Source: Neofusicoccum parvum
Lineage: Eukaryota > Ascomycota > Dothideomycetes > Botryosphaeriales > Botryosphaeriaceae
DNA: 64,000 bases
Reading direction: 5' to 3'
NCBI GenBank assembly: GCA_020912385.1
Contig: CP087217.1
Span: 372,001-436,000 of the forward strand
The notes under the pieces are model-generated. The model was not told the origin of the DNA, made no database searches, and saw nothing but the letters and a program-made list of their open reading frames with translations. The translations under genes were made by a program, and so were the position numbers. How positions within the stretch are numbered: the first letter of the stretch is position 1; each line of letters opens with the position of its first letter. Shown here in pieces: positions 20,769 through 30,810 of the stretch.

Positions 20769-21220
20769 TTACAGCTCGCCAGTCAAGAACTGCGCCCTTC
20801 CCAGACCAAAACTCCAATCCTCCCTCGTGTTCGCCGCAACGCTGACAATCAAATCCGAACCGGGCACGCCGCACTCCTTCTCGAGACGCTCCGCCAGCGA
20901 CGCGTAGACAGCCTGCTTCTTAGCAGCATCGCGGCCCTGCTGGAAAATCTGGATGAAGACGAGCTTGTCGGTGCGGGTGAGGCCGAGGTTGGTGTCCTCG
21001 CAGATGATCTCGTAGGGCTCGTGCTGGGTGATGATCTGTGTGCTGGTTAGACAAACCGCTGGCAGGACATGGCGTTGCTTTGGACAGTCCCAACCTGGTA
21101 GCGGTCACGCGGAGGTGCGGCGAACTTCTCGAGCATGATTTCCTGGACGATGTCGGCCAGCTTCTTGATCTCCTCGGGCGAGCGGACGCCCTTGATCATG
21201 TCGATCTTGACGAGAGGCAT
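20769..21220 (-). CDS. Tautomerase-superfamily enzyme (4-OT/MSAD-like, tautomerase_2 type)
   Basis: Exons 21220-21095 and 21035-20769 give 130 residues; the 59-nt intron is GT...AG with CTAAC near its end. Mature Pro2 (MPLVKIDM) is the expected catalytic N-terminal proline. Other family marks are SPEEIKKLADIVQEIM, APPRDRYQIITQHEP, DTNLGLTRTDKLVFIQIF and the C-terminal NTREDWSFGLGRAQFLTGEL, which closely matches bacterial tautomerase-like proteins of 128-130 residues. It is expected to be a cytosolic homotrimer or hexamer. The substrate is not deducible; relatives include malonate semialdehyde decarboxylase-like enzymes. It is transcribed divergently from the RIM1 gene. Confidence 0.92.
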
Positions 21221-21993
21221 TGTTGCTGTTTTGCCGGGTGAGTGATGCGTGGGTTCAAAAGAGGCTTCGGCGACGGAGAGAGGTAGGATCCAAGGACGAA
21301 TGTAGAAATGGAGTGAAGGGAAAGCAATGGCTTTAACAGCTCATCAGATCGTCGCCGCGGGGAAGCAGTGGTGGGTCTTTTATCGTGACGTGGAAACAGG
21401 TTACTAAGTTTAGTTGGTAAGGAGATCGGGTTAATAGCAGGCAAGAAGGCTCTCCCGGTAACAGTCTCTTCCAGTGTGTGCCATCAGCTATCATCGGCGT
21501 CGGGTATGCAGCCGTAGCGTCCGATGACGGCGGTCGAGGCCAGATACCGCGACAGTCGAGGCATCTTGCTTACCATAGTCACGGCCGAGCGGCCTCAGCG
21601 AAGCGGTAAGCGACGGAGAAAGGCGAGCAGCAGCTCGACGACCTGGCAGCACGCCGACGGGCGTCATCGGCGGGGCCCGTCTGGCGCAATCGCAGCTGCG
21701 GTCCCACCGTCGCCGGCGGCCACGGCCTGACTCGCGCGCGCTGAGAAACATCTCCCACGCGACTCGTTCACGCCCGCGTCGCGCCAAGAGCAGTGGCAGC
21801 AGCGTGTTTGCCCTGTTTGCCGGGCGAAAGCTTAGCGCCCTCGCGTCGCTGCTCAACACCACTCGCGCGTCGCGATTACGCCCTTCGCCCAACCACCCAC
21901 CCTCCCTCCCGCAACCCGATCAGCCCGCGCACCCGCCGTCGCCAACCCAGCCACTCATTCGCTCACGCCTCTCGCGCTACAAACCATCCCACA
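21221..21993. other. Divergent promoter region between tautomerase and mitochondrial SSB
   Basis: About 0.77 kb shared by two outward-facing genes. Short frames seen here show no motif. The RIM1 side is C-rich (CCCACCCTCCC...). Confidence 0.5.
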
Positions 21994-22586
21994 ATGAACG
22001 CCCTCCGCCGCACCGCCTTCAGCGCGCCCGTCGCGCGCCGCGCCTTCTCTTCCACCCCGCGCGCGCAGCTCGCCAAGATGACCATCATCGGCCGGCTGGG
22101 CGCCGAGCCCGAGCCCGTCACCACGAACAGCGGCAGGGAGATGGTGCGCTACGTGCTGGGCACCAACACCGGCCGCCGCGAGAACAACGAGACCAGCTGG
22201 TTCCAGGTCGCGTCGTTCGACGAGGGCCCGCGGAGGGACTTCCTGCTGGGCCTGCCCAAGGGGTGAGTTGCCAGACAATCTCTGGAGCGATGACTTCTGG
22301 CGCGCAGTCGCAGGCGCGTGATGGTCGCGCGCAATGGCTAATTCTTTTTTTTTTCTCGTCACGCAGCACTCTCATGCACCTGGAGGCCGATGCTAAGATG
22401 AACGTCTACGAGAATTCCGAAGGCCAGAAGGTGTCCCGCCTCAATCTCACCCAGAGTACGTTCTGCTCCCCCGGCCAGTGCTTGAGACCCCCCGCATCTG
22501 ACTCCCCACCAGGGAACATCGAGATTCTGAGCAGGCCCCGAACCCAGGAGAGCTCCGAAGGCCCTATGAGCGCCGAGTCCGCCTAA
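21994..22586 (+). CDS. RIM1: Mitochondrial single-stranded DNA-binding protein
   Basis: Exons 21994-22262, 22367-22455 and 22513-22586 give 143 residues; both introns are GT...AG (104 and 57 nt). Residues 1-28 (MNALRRTAFSAPVARRAFSS...) form an Arg-rich mitochondrial presequence. The OB-fold follows: MTIIGRLGAEPEPVTTNSGR, YVLGTNTGRRENNETSWFQV, a glycine loop LPKG, then LMHLEADAKMNVYENSEGQK and LNLTQRNIEIL. This is the order of the SSB/Rim1 family, which coats ssDNA during mitochondrial DNA replication. The short tail is Ser/Glu-rich. The start is fixed by the presequence. Confidence 0.93.
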
Positions 22587-22871
22587 ATCCGGTTTCGCGG
22601 ATCTTTCTTTCCCTTACCGATAATATTCTTGGCGAGAAGGACGTGCTTTTCAATGGATATTGATATTCTTGACGGTGGACACGAAGCAGGGCAAAGGCGT
22701 CGTGTTCAGATATGACGAATCATGGGTGTTGCTTTCACGATCGAACGGAATCGGCCTCTTGTTTTATTTTGTACCATGATTCCCTGTGTTAATACAAACT
22801 CTCCACTTCCGTCCTGCACATCCAAGACCACCTCGCAAAACCATTACAGCTCCCAGCACCGTTACCTCCCC

Positions 22872-23367
22872 TCACGCCTGCGAAAGACTAAACTTGACGT
22901 CCCCACTCGTCGCGCCGCCGACGCACGTGCTCTCGAACGTCCCCGTCGGGCACGTCAGCTGCGCCGCCTTGACGCACCGCTCCCACCGGCCCTTGCTGAT
23001 GTTGATGGTGGCGCCGGCGTCGGTGGCCGCCAGGTCGAAGCGCGACCCGCCGCTCGCGCCCACGGTCGACGTCGGCGACCCGCCGCACTTCTGGATCGAA
23101 CCCGCGATGCCGCCGCAGATGGACAGGATCGCCACGTTGGTCTCGTGCGTGTCGAGTTGGCTGCGGGGGCACGGGTTAGCGTGTGGGTGGATGGGGAGGG
23201 GGGTGCTGGGCTTACGCGGATTCGTCGGTGCAGGTCGTGTCGGTGACTTCGGCGCCCGAGACTTGCTGGTTGGCGCGTGAGAGGAGCGAGGGTAGGCGTG
23301 GGAGGAGCGGGGTGGCGACGGCGCTGGTGACGGCGAGGAGGAGGGGGAGGAGGTGCGTGAGCTGCAT
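22872..23367 (-). CDS. Small secreted cysteine protein
   Basis: Exons 23367-23216 and 23160-22872 give 146 residues; the 55-nt intron is GT...AG with CTAAC. Residues 1-19 (LLPLLLAVTSAVA) are a signal peptide. The mature protein has six cysteines (TTCTDE, SICGG, QKCGG, ERCVK, LTCPT, STCVG), which could form three disulfides. There is no transmembrane segment or GPI signal. It looks like a compact secreted protein and so like a candidate effector or surface protein, but no family or function is recognised. It converges with RIM1, with about 285 bp between the stops. Confidence 0.8.
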
Positions 23368-24282
23368 GGTGGGTTGTCGGGTGGTGGTTGCGGCGCCGGT
23401 TCGTTTCGTTCGCTCAGACTGGTGGAAGCGGCAATGGGGATTCTGGTTCCTGGGAGCTGGGGTTTCGTTTTCGGCAGTCGAGGGGGGATTTGGAATGCGT
23501 GGGTTTGGTTTGCTGCGGCGTAATGCAGGAACAAGCTTCCTTAAGAAGGTCTGCTGGGCGCTTGCTTGGAAGTGCTTCGCCGCAGGCTTGGCGCCTGGTT
23601 ACCGGCGGCGACTGTAGCGGCGGCATGAGCGTGCTCCACTGGAATCTGATCGTCGCGGTTTGGGAGCATTTCGGACGGCGGTGCTGCTCATTGGCTCGCT
23701 GCGCAGCATCTGGACCCGAGGTGCCCGAGCGCAGCAATGCGGCCGCCGCCAAGACGTAAGAGAGCGGCGGTGGAATACGTGCAGTGCAGTTTTTCCGCCG
23801 TTTGGAGGCGGGCGGTGTTGTTTTGGTTCGTGGAGTGCTGAGGCAGGGCGGGTTTGAGGAGCGGTGTTGCGAGACGTCGCGTCGTGAGTGGCCAAGCTGC
23901 GACGCCGTGTGTCTCGGCACCACCGCTGCTCGTGGGCGGCAACGGTCGCGAAGGGAAGGCGATATTGTAGGAGGGCTTGTTGCATTGATGGCAGGATGAT
24001 GGTCTTGTGAAGGAACGCGTTTGAATGTCCCACTCGTCTGCTCATCTGAAGAGTGCAGATACTGCGTATGCGAACGACGAGATCTTTTCAACCCGCAAAT
24101 GTACTGAGATTGCGTTCTCTATGATCTAGTAGCTTGGTGTCGTCCTCTCATCTTCCCTGCGCTGCCATCATTTCCCCAAACTTGCTGCAGAGTGGCGCCT
24201 CCTCTCACACGCCCTCATCCCTCTCGTTCACGGATTTGATCTCCTCGAAGTTTCTCACAATCTCCGCATCCTCCAATCTCAG
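23368..24282. other. Intergenic, nothing recognised
   Basis: About 0.9 kb upstream of the secreted-protein gene. Long frames on both strands (for example 23414-24091 minus) are Arg/Pro/Ser-rich with no motif and look like GC shadows. Confidence 0.4.
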
Positions 24283-24780
24283 TCAACGAGATCGTTGTCG
24301 TCCCCTCTCTTCCACTACCTCCTCGGATGGCATGGCTACGGAGCCGTATGTGGTGGACGGCTCTTGGACCTGGTCGCCGTCCGTCTCCGTGGGCTCGGCG
24401 CTTAAGTCTACGGAGCTTCGAACTGTGGTGCTGCCGTTCCAGAGCGCGAATACGAAGTCCTTGATTCCTTGAAAGACCTTCGATACTGGACTTTCTGGCA
24501 ACTGCTTGGTTTCTCGTCGGCCATAATCCCCAAACGGTGACAAAGAGATCCATACCATACTCTCCTCCTTTTCCAATTGATTACGGCTGCTACTAGAGAA
24601 CATGATGGCCGTATATCTGAAAAAAGTAGCTTTGTCCTTAATGGTGATGTCCTCGTTGTTGTGCAATGCTGTTATGATTTGAAGGAGAAGCTCAGCTGAG
24701 GAGGGCGAGACCCAAGGTATAGACCTGGACTTCCTTTGTTTGAATCTCGGTAGATACGCCGCCCAGGTCACCAGCCCCAT
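24283..24780 (-). CDS. Possible hypothetical protein, weak
   Basis: An open frame of 165 codons from ATG 24780 that extends upstream without a stop to about 24915 but with no upstream ATG. Composition is ordinary, with ELLLQIITALHNNEDITIKD and VFQGIKDFVFALWNG as possible helices. No family is recognised, and no intron or context supports it. It faces away from the next plus-strand gene. Treat as unproven. Confidence 0.25.
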   Translation of the reverse strand: MGLVTWAAYLPRFKQRKSRSIPWVSPSSAELLLQIITALHNNEDITIKDKATFFRYTAIMFSSSSRNQLEKEESMVWISLSPFGDYGRRETKQLPESPVSKVFQGIKDFVFALWNGSTTVRSSVDLSAEPTETDGDQVQEPSTTYGSVAMPSEEVVEERGRQRSR

Positions 24781-24933
24781 ACCGCTTTGTCTAGTAACGC
24801 CACAAAACGCACGGTTGATGATCAGATCCTTGTGTGTGGTTTCTTTGTTGAGCGTAAAGTGAATTGACCGCTCTCTGCTTGCTGTTGCTCCGAAAGTTAA
24901 GAACAAAATATTCAACCTTCGACCAATATTGCT

Positions 24934-26946
24934 ATGGCCGACAATGACGAGTCGGAAAGAACATCAAATGAACAGCCTACCAATGAGATTATGCAGGGAG
25001 GAGACACAGCATGGCAGGATGAATCCGCTCAGGATGAGCTTGAATATGAGTTGAATATGGAGATGGGGAGACAGAATGATGAGGATCCCGACGCCGTGGA
25101 GGACTTCGATATGCAATTGCATCAAGACGCTCCTAATATCTACGATGAGGGGATGGAGACAGTAACAACGTCCGAAAGTGGTATTCAACACACGACCGAG
25201 GGCTCAACAGAGAGAGCCAAAGCTACTACGGAACAGCAACGACCACAATCTCCACCAGAGCTCTCTACGAACTTCTCACCTACCAGATCTGCCCGACAGG
25301 AAGTTGGAGCGGACAGCCTGCACACTGAAATGCTTGCCAATCTACTTGCAAGTATCCAAGCCTCATCTGAGATCCCCAGAAGTGCCATTGGAAAATCAGC
25401 CGCGGGGCCAAGTTTAACGCCCATTGAGGAAGCCAGCGAGTCACCAGACTGGGAAGGACCATCACTATCATTTCCGTACGGCCGTCAGAACATCCCGCCA
25501 ATCCAACTTGTGTCGATCCCCATTGACGACGGAGGTCTGGCCCGACACTCTGCAGAGAATGAGATGACGAAGACCTCAAAGGAGCAACAGGACGAAGTTC
25601 CTCAGGAGGTCGCGCCCCAGGCTGACCCTCTGAATATGACCGACAGCATATTCGAGAAAGATTCTAGTGCAGGGGAACGCACTTCTTCGAGGAACGCGTC
25701 CTTTTCAGAAAGCGTTGAAAATGGAGGGACATCCTTGACTTCCGTTCCTTTGCCTTGCGGGGAAGGAGAAGAAGTCCACCTGCCAAAGAAACATTTGTCA
25801 AATACAGTTCAATGGGAGCCAGAGCATAGAGAGGGCGTTTCGGATCCGTTGATTCCAAGTCCGACAGCGAATTCCTCGATCAATATACCACCCGAACACT
25901 CGAAAGATACCGAAGATTTGCAAGAGGAGGACTCAATGTCAGAGGTCGGCAATATCGATAAGGGTAAACACTTCGAGATGGAAGGCATTACTCAACCTCC
26001 ATGCACTCACTCCCGTGGGGAGTTGGATCATTCAACAAGACGCAGAAGCCACGTAGAATATGTACCAACGCCATCAGAACGTATGCCTCAACTCTCTACA
26101 CAGAATGGCATGGAGGGCCACCTCCACCCTTCTCGCCGAGGACAGTTGACCCTCGCCCTAGGCCTTGAACAAATCGTAGTCACACCCAATCCGGGTTCTC
26201 CCTCACCTTCACCATCACCTCCATCGTCTCCGCTCCCTTTTGTCTATTCCCTACCGCCATTGCAGCCTTTGAATTCACAGGGCTTAGACGAGTATGATCC
26301 CGAGAAACCGGCCACTGGGGTACTTCTGCCGCCAGACGATTACCAGCAAAGAACTGTGGCGCCAACACCTCCGGCTGGCCATTCACTGCCACCACCAATG
26401 ATCCTCTCCCCAACGACACTCAATTTCTTGTCCAAATTACAACTACCCGCCCAGGAACCCCAAACACAGCCTCAGCCATTTCACACATCCGCCATCTACC
26501 ACCACCAGCCCGCCCACCGCGACCACCACACCCTCAGCCGGCCCTACTCACCCCAACTACTAGACTCCTACCGCCCCTCTCCTGAACCCTCCCCCCTCAA
26601 ACGCCCTCGCTCCCCCGCCCTCCTCGACTCATACCGACCCACCTACACCACCCACCGCCCCCCCTCATCAACAACAACAACCAACCACCCCCACGCCATC
26701 CCACCCAACCCATCCACCCTCTCCACCCCCCTCCTCCTCGCCCACACCCTCCTCGACTCCCTCCACCCCGACCCCCGCTCCACCCCCCATCTCCACACCC
26801 TCACCCACCCGCTCTGCCCGCACGCCACCCTCGCCCTCGCCCGCGCCTACGTACCCGTCGACCCTCCCGCGCGGCGGCACGGGGTCAGGGCTGCGGCGGG
26901 ATACGTAGCGATAGGCGCGAGCGGGCGTGGCGGAGCGGGGTCGTAG
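24934..26946 (+). CDS. Hypothetical acidic/Pro-Ser-rich protein; frame continues past its stop
   Basis: 670 residues in one frame from ATG 24934 (GCTATGG context) to TAG 26944-26946. The first half is acidic and largely disordered (Glu/Asp/Gln/Ser). The middle has repeated SP/PSP motifs. The last 150 residues are Pro/His/Ser/Thr-rich and include LLDSYRPSPEPSPLKRPRSP and two LDSYRP copies. No domain is recognised; a nuclear or cell-cycle phosphoprotein would fit the composition, but that is speculation. The same frame stays open for another 122 codons after the TAG, to 27315, with a helix LVDEVVEAMGRFMGE and a basic end. The real C-terminus may therefore lie beyond the stop. The same DNA is C-rich to about 26830 and G-rich after 26930. 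Confidence 0.6.
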   Translation: MADNDESERTSNEQPTNEIMQGGDTAWQDESAQDELEYELNMEMGRQNDEDPDAVEDFDMQLHQDAPNIYDEGMETVTTSESGIQHTTEGSTERAKATTEQQRPQSPPELSTNFSPTRSARQEVGADSLHTEMLANLLASIQASSEIPRSAIGKSAAGPSLTPIEEASESPDWEGPSLSFPYGRQNIPPIQLVSIPIDDGGLARHSAENEMTKTSKEQQDEVPQEVAPQADPLNMTDSIFEKDSSAGERTSSRNASFSESVENGGTSLTSVPLPCGEGEEVHLPKKHLSNTVQWEPEHREGVSDPLIPSPTANSSINIPPEHSKDTEDLQEEDSMSEVGNIDKGKHFEMEGITQPPCTHSRGELDHSTRRRSHVEYVPTPSERMPQLSTQNGMEGHLHPSRRGQLTLALGLEQIVVTPNPGSPSPSPSPPSSPLPFVYSLPPLQPLNSQGLDEYDPEKPATGVLLPPDDYQQRTVAPTPPAGHSLPPPMILSPTTLNFLSKLQLPAQEPQTQPQPFHTSAIYHHQPAHRDHHTLSRPYSPQLLDSYRPSPEPSPLKRPRSPALLDSYRPTYTTHRPPSSTTTTNHPHAIPPNPSTLSTPLLLAHTLLDSLHPDPRSTPHLHTLTHPLCPHATLALARAYVPVDPPARRHGVRAAAGYVAIGASGRGGAGS

Positions 26947-27582
26947 GGGAGTTTTGTGGAGGGGTGGGGGGTCGAGGTGGGTGGCGGTGGGTGCAGGGAG
27001 GGATGCGAGCGGGGGGAGCGGTGGCGGGAGGGGGACTGGGAGGGGTTGGTGGACGAGGTTGTGGAGGCGATGGGCCGGTTCATGGGGGAGAGGGAGGGAG
27101 GGGTGGGGAGGGTGGGGCGGGGGAGGGCGAGGAGGGAGGTGAGGTTGCTGTTGGTGATGGGGCGGGTCGGGTGGAGGGGTGGGTTTGGGAGCGGAGGGGA
27201 GGCGGAGAGGGGGAGGAAGAGGAAGGTCGAGGACGGGGAGAAGGCTGGTGGGGGAAGAATAGTTGATGGTGTGGGGTATGATGGAAGGAGCGCAAAGATT
27301 CGAAGACGGTTGTAGGATTGGAGAAGAGTTGCGAGTTCTCGTTTCATAGTTGAGATTTTGTACAAACCATCTACCTCGTTTTGATTGGAGCGAGAAATCC
27401 AGACGAATATGTACTACAAATACACTCTCTCTGCGTGAGAATTAACCCACCAACCAGGTATACCATAAAGCCCTCCCCCTCCCCTTTCCTTTCCTTTTGC
27501 AAGAAACGCCAGTCCCAATGCTAAATCCCCAAACACCACCCAAATGCCAGCCATCCACGATCGTACAAGGACACCGACTCAA
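26947..27582. other. Region after the hypothetical gene, G-rich
   Basis: 26947-27315 continues the upstream frame in phase after the TAG. An opposite-strand frame (27347-26847) is Pro/Ser/Thr-rich and may be a shadow. 27316-27582 is ordinary intergenic DNA before the end of MTO1. Confidence 0.4.
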
Positions 27583-29917
27583 CTACTGCGCAATATCCGC
27601 CTTTCCCTCCACACTCTCAATCGCCTCCAGCCCCTCCAACCCCTCAATCGCATCCATCGCCACCTTCTCCCCTCTCTCCCTCCTCTTCTCCTCCATCTCC
27701 TTCCACACCCTGTCCCTCGCCCTCGCCCGCGCCTCGCCCTTCACAAACGCCAGCAGCCTGAGCGCGCCATTCGGCGTCATGCCCTCGATCCTCCGCGCCT
27801 GTCCCACGCTCTCCGGCCTCGCCACGCGCAGCATTTGCCTCTCCTCGAAGCTCAGGCCGTGGATGCGCTCGTAGTCCAGGTCCGGCGGCAGCTTCAGGGT
27901 CTCGTCCTTCAGGAACACGCGCATGGCGGCCATCTGCTGCTCGACGTACGGCGCGTACACGCCCTCGATCTCGACGCGCTCGCGCACCTTCGGGTCGAAC
28001 CGCGCGACCTCCGGGATCAGGCGCTCGAGCGTCGCCGTCGTGACGCCGGCCAGGCGCAGCAGGTCGAACGCCGACCGCTTGGCCGCGTCCTCGCGCACGC
28101 GGAACCCGCGGGCCAGCCAGTGCGCCGACCCGGCCGTGTGGCTCTGGAGCAGCGCCGTCAGCTCTGCCATCTGCTGCGCCGTGTCTTCGAAGACGCGCCA
28201 GCGCCGGTCCGACACCACGCCCGCGGCGCGGCCCTTTGCCGTGAGGCGGGTGTCGGCGTTGTCGGCGCGGGCGCTCATGCGGAACTCGCTGCGCGAGGTG
28301 AACATGCGGTATGGCTCGGTGACGCCCTTAGTGATGAGGTCGTCGATCATGATGCCGATGTAGCCGTCGGCACGGGTAAGGGTGAAAGGCTCCTTGCCCT
28401 GCGCTGAGAGACCTGCGTTGATCCCGGCGATGACGCCTTGCCCTGCGGCTTCTTCGTAGCCCGTGGTGCCGTTGATCTGGCCGGCCAGGAAGAGACCGCG
28501 AATGTTCTTGGTTTCCAGTGTCGACCGGAGGTTGCGCGGGTCCACGTAGTCGTATTCAACGCCGTAGCCTGGCTGCAGCATGGTGACGTTCTCCAAGCCC
28601 TTGATTGTCCGCAGCATGGCAGCTTGCGCATCCGCCGGCACGGTCATGGAGATGCCGTTCGGATATATCACGTCCGTGTTGAAGCCCTCCGGCTCCAGCC
28701 AGATGATATGCCTCTCTTTGTGCCCAAACCGCAGGATCTTCGACTCCAAAGACGGGCAGTACCGCGGCCCCTTCACCGTCTCCCGAATATGAATGCTTTT
28801 GTCCAGGTTTGCGCGGATGATGTCGTGGGTCGCCTCGTTCGTATACGTGCTGTGGCAGTCAAGCTGGTCCTCAACCTGCACCCTGTCATTCAGGTAGCTG
28901 AACGGCATCGGAGGCTCGTCGCCAGGCTGCCGTTCCAGTCCGGAGAAATCGATCGTCTTTCGGTCGAGCCGGGGCGGCGTCCCGGTCTTCAAACGGCCCA
29001 GCTTGAACCCAGCATCCCTCAGCGACTTGCTGAGCCCAAACGTCGCCGCCTCACCCATCCGTCCGGACGGATACGCCTCGAGCCCTGCGTCACTCGTCAG
29101 CCCAGCCCACATCCACCAACCCATCCGACCCGAGCTCCCAACCCACCGATATGAATCTCGCCCCCCAAAAACGTCCCCGTCGTGATGACCACGCTCCGCG
29201 CCTCCACCACCACCCCACCCTCCAACCTCACCCCCCTAATCCGGCCAAACGCGCCATCCCCCTCCCCCCTCTCCACCACAATATCCGCCACCCTCCCCTC
29301 CACAACCTCCAACCCCTCCGTCCCCCCCACCTCCGCCCGCATCTCGCGCGCATACACGTCGCGGTCGATCTGCGCGCGCGGGCCCCACACGGCCGGGCCC
29401 TTCTTGCGGTTGAGCACGCGGAACTGCACGCCGGCGCGGTCGACGACGCGGCCGACCGCGCCGCCCAGCGCGTCCACCTCGCGCAGCATCGTGCCCTTGC
29501 CGATCCCGCCGAACGACGGGTTGCACGAGCACACGCCCAGGTTGGCGCGCGACGGCGTCACCAGCGCCGTGCGCGCGCCGCCGCGCGCCGCCGCCGTCGA
29601 CGCCTCCGTGCCCGCGTGCCCGCCGCCGATGACGACGACGTCGTAGGAGGGGTTGCTGGCGGGAGGCGACGGAGAGTTAGCAGAGGCGTCGTTGGGAAGG
29701 GCTCGTGGCGAGGGGGGTGCGAGGGAGGGAGGAGAGGGCGTTGCGGTGGAGGTGTGTGGTGTTTTGCTTCGCGCCGCTGCGTGGAGACCTACCCGGTGTC
29801 GCTGGAGATGGTGGCCAGAGTCCTGGAGAGCGCGGTTCGCCGGGGCGGAGGAAGGGAGGCGGAGGACCTCGCGCGCGGCAGGCCGTGGGCCCAGCGCGTC
29901 CGCAGAGCAATTGACAT
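27583..29917 (-). CDS. MTO1: Mitochondrial tRNA uridine-34 modification enzyme MTO1 (GidA/MnmG family)
   Basis: Exons 29917-29793, 29655-29147 and 29084-27583 give 711 residues. Introns are 137 and 62 nt, GT...AG, with CTAAC-type branch sites. The N-terminus is an Arg-rich mitochondrial presequence ([19 protein letters not shown]). The FAD Rossmann motif [15 protein letters not shown] follows, then the MnmG signatures [51 protein letters not shown] and [13 protein letters not shown], and near the C-terminus [17 protein letters not shown]. Splicing at 29147/29084 restores [12 protein letters not shown], as in the bacterial enzyme. With MnmE/MSS1, the family installs the cmnm5/taurinomethyl group on U34 of mitochondrial tRNAs. 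Length is typical. Confidence 0.97.
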
Positions 29918-30810
29918 GGTGGGCGGGTTTTGTCTGGAAGTGAGGCTCGAGATGGCGATTCGGGGAAACATTTGGGGCCGGAAAAGCGTCGGTCGGCTTA
30001 TCGGGCGGAGCTTATCTATTGGCTAGCAGGTTGAAAAGGCTGCGCGTTTCTATTGGCTCGGCAGCTATCTTGGGTTCCAGGAATATTCGTACAATCGGAC
30101 AAGCTCTTTCTATTGTGAACATGGCACATGGTCTCTATAGCATAGTGAACATGCATCCTTTTCAAAAGGCTGATTGTCTCAAATTATATTTGGTCATAGC
30201 GGATCAAACTATTCGTTTGTACGCAAAAGTACTAGTCCCTCACAGTGTACGCCAAAGTTATCTGGGCGAATACTTCCACTACCCACGCAGCTGTGCTCGT
30301 TGAATGCAGGTTGTGTTGACCCTTGGCTACAGCGCCCACTCATACTTGATCCCCTCAATCTCATGCCAGTACTAACACCGAATACACGAGCATACGACGC
30401 GCAACCAGCAAGTGTGCGGGTGTTGAAGCAAAGTCAAAGCTTGAAGAACAGATAAATTATTGAGAAGATTCCATACTGGTAATCCCGTTGCAGGAAGAAT
30501 GAAAGAAGAAAAGAGTTGAAAACTGGAAAGGAAAAGAAGTGCTGCCGCCGTCTCCTTCTACTCACTACTCTTTTTGTACTGCAGAAAAGCACCACGTAAG
30601 GAAATTTTTGTGACGACAGCAGCATACTCTCAAGAATGCGATAAAAGAAGGGTACTTCAAACCTCATATCACTCCTAGCACGACCGACTTGCATCCTCCC
30701 TTTTACCGAGTCATTCCCTTTGTCGCAAAAAAAAAGAAAAAAAGAGCCCAGAAAACCACAACCGCGAGCACCGGCACAACCCAACAAATATTACAGTGGT
30801 CCCTTTCCGA
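29918..30810. other. Intergenic between MTO1 and INO80
   Basis: About 0.9 kb holding the MTO1 promoter and the INO80 3' end. A run of A and AG repeats occurs at 30720-30750. No gene is supported. Confidence 0.45.

Noticed and set aside
26847..27347. Minus-strand Pro/Ser-rich frame overlapping the end of the hypothetical gene
   Set aside because: Mirror of G-rich plus-strand sequence; no motif, start context or intron supports it.
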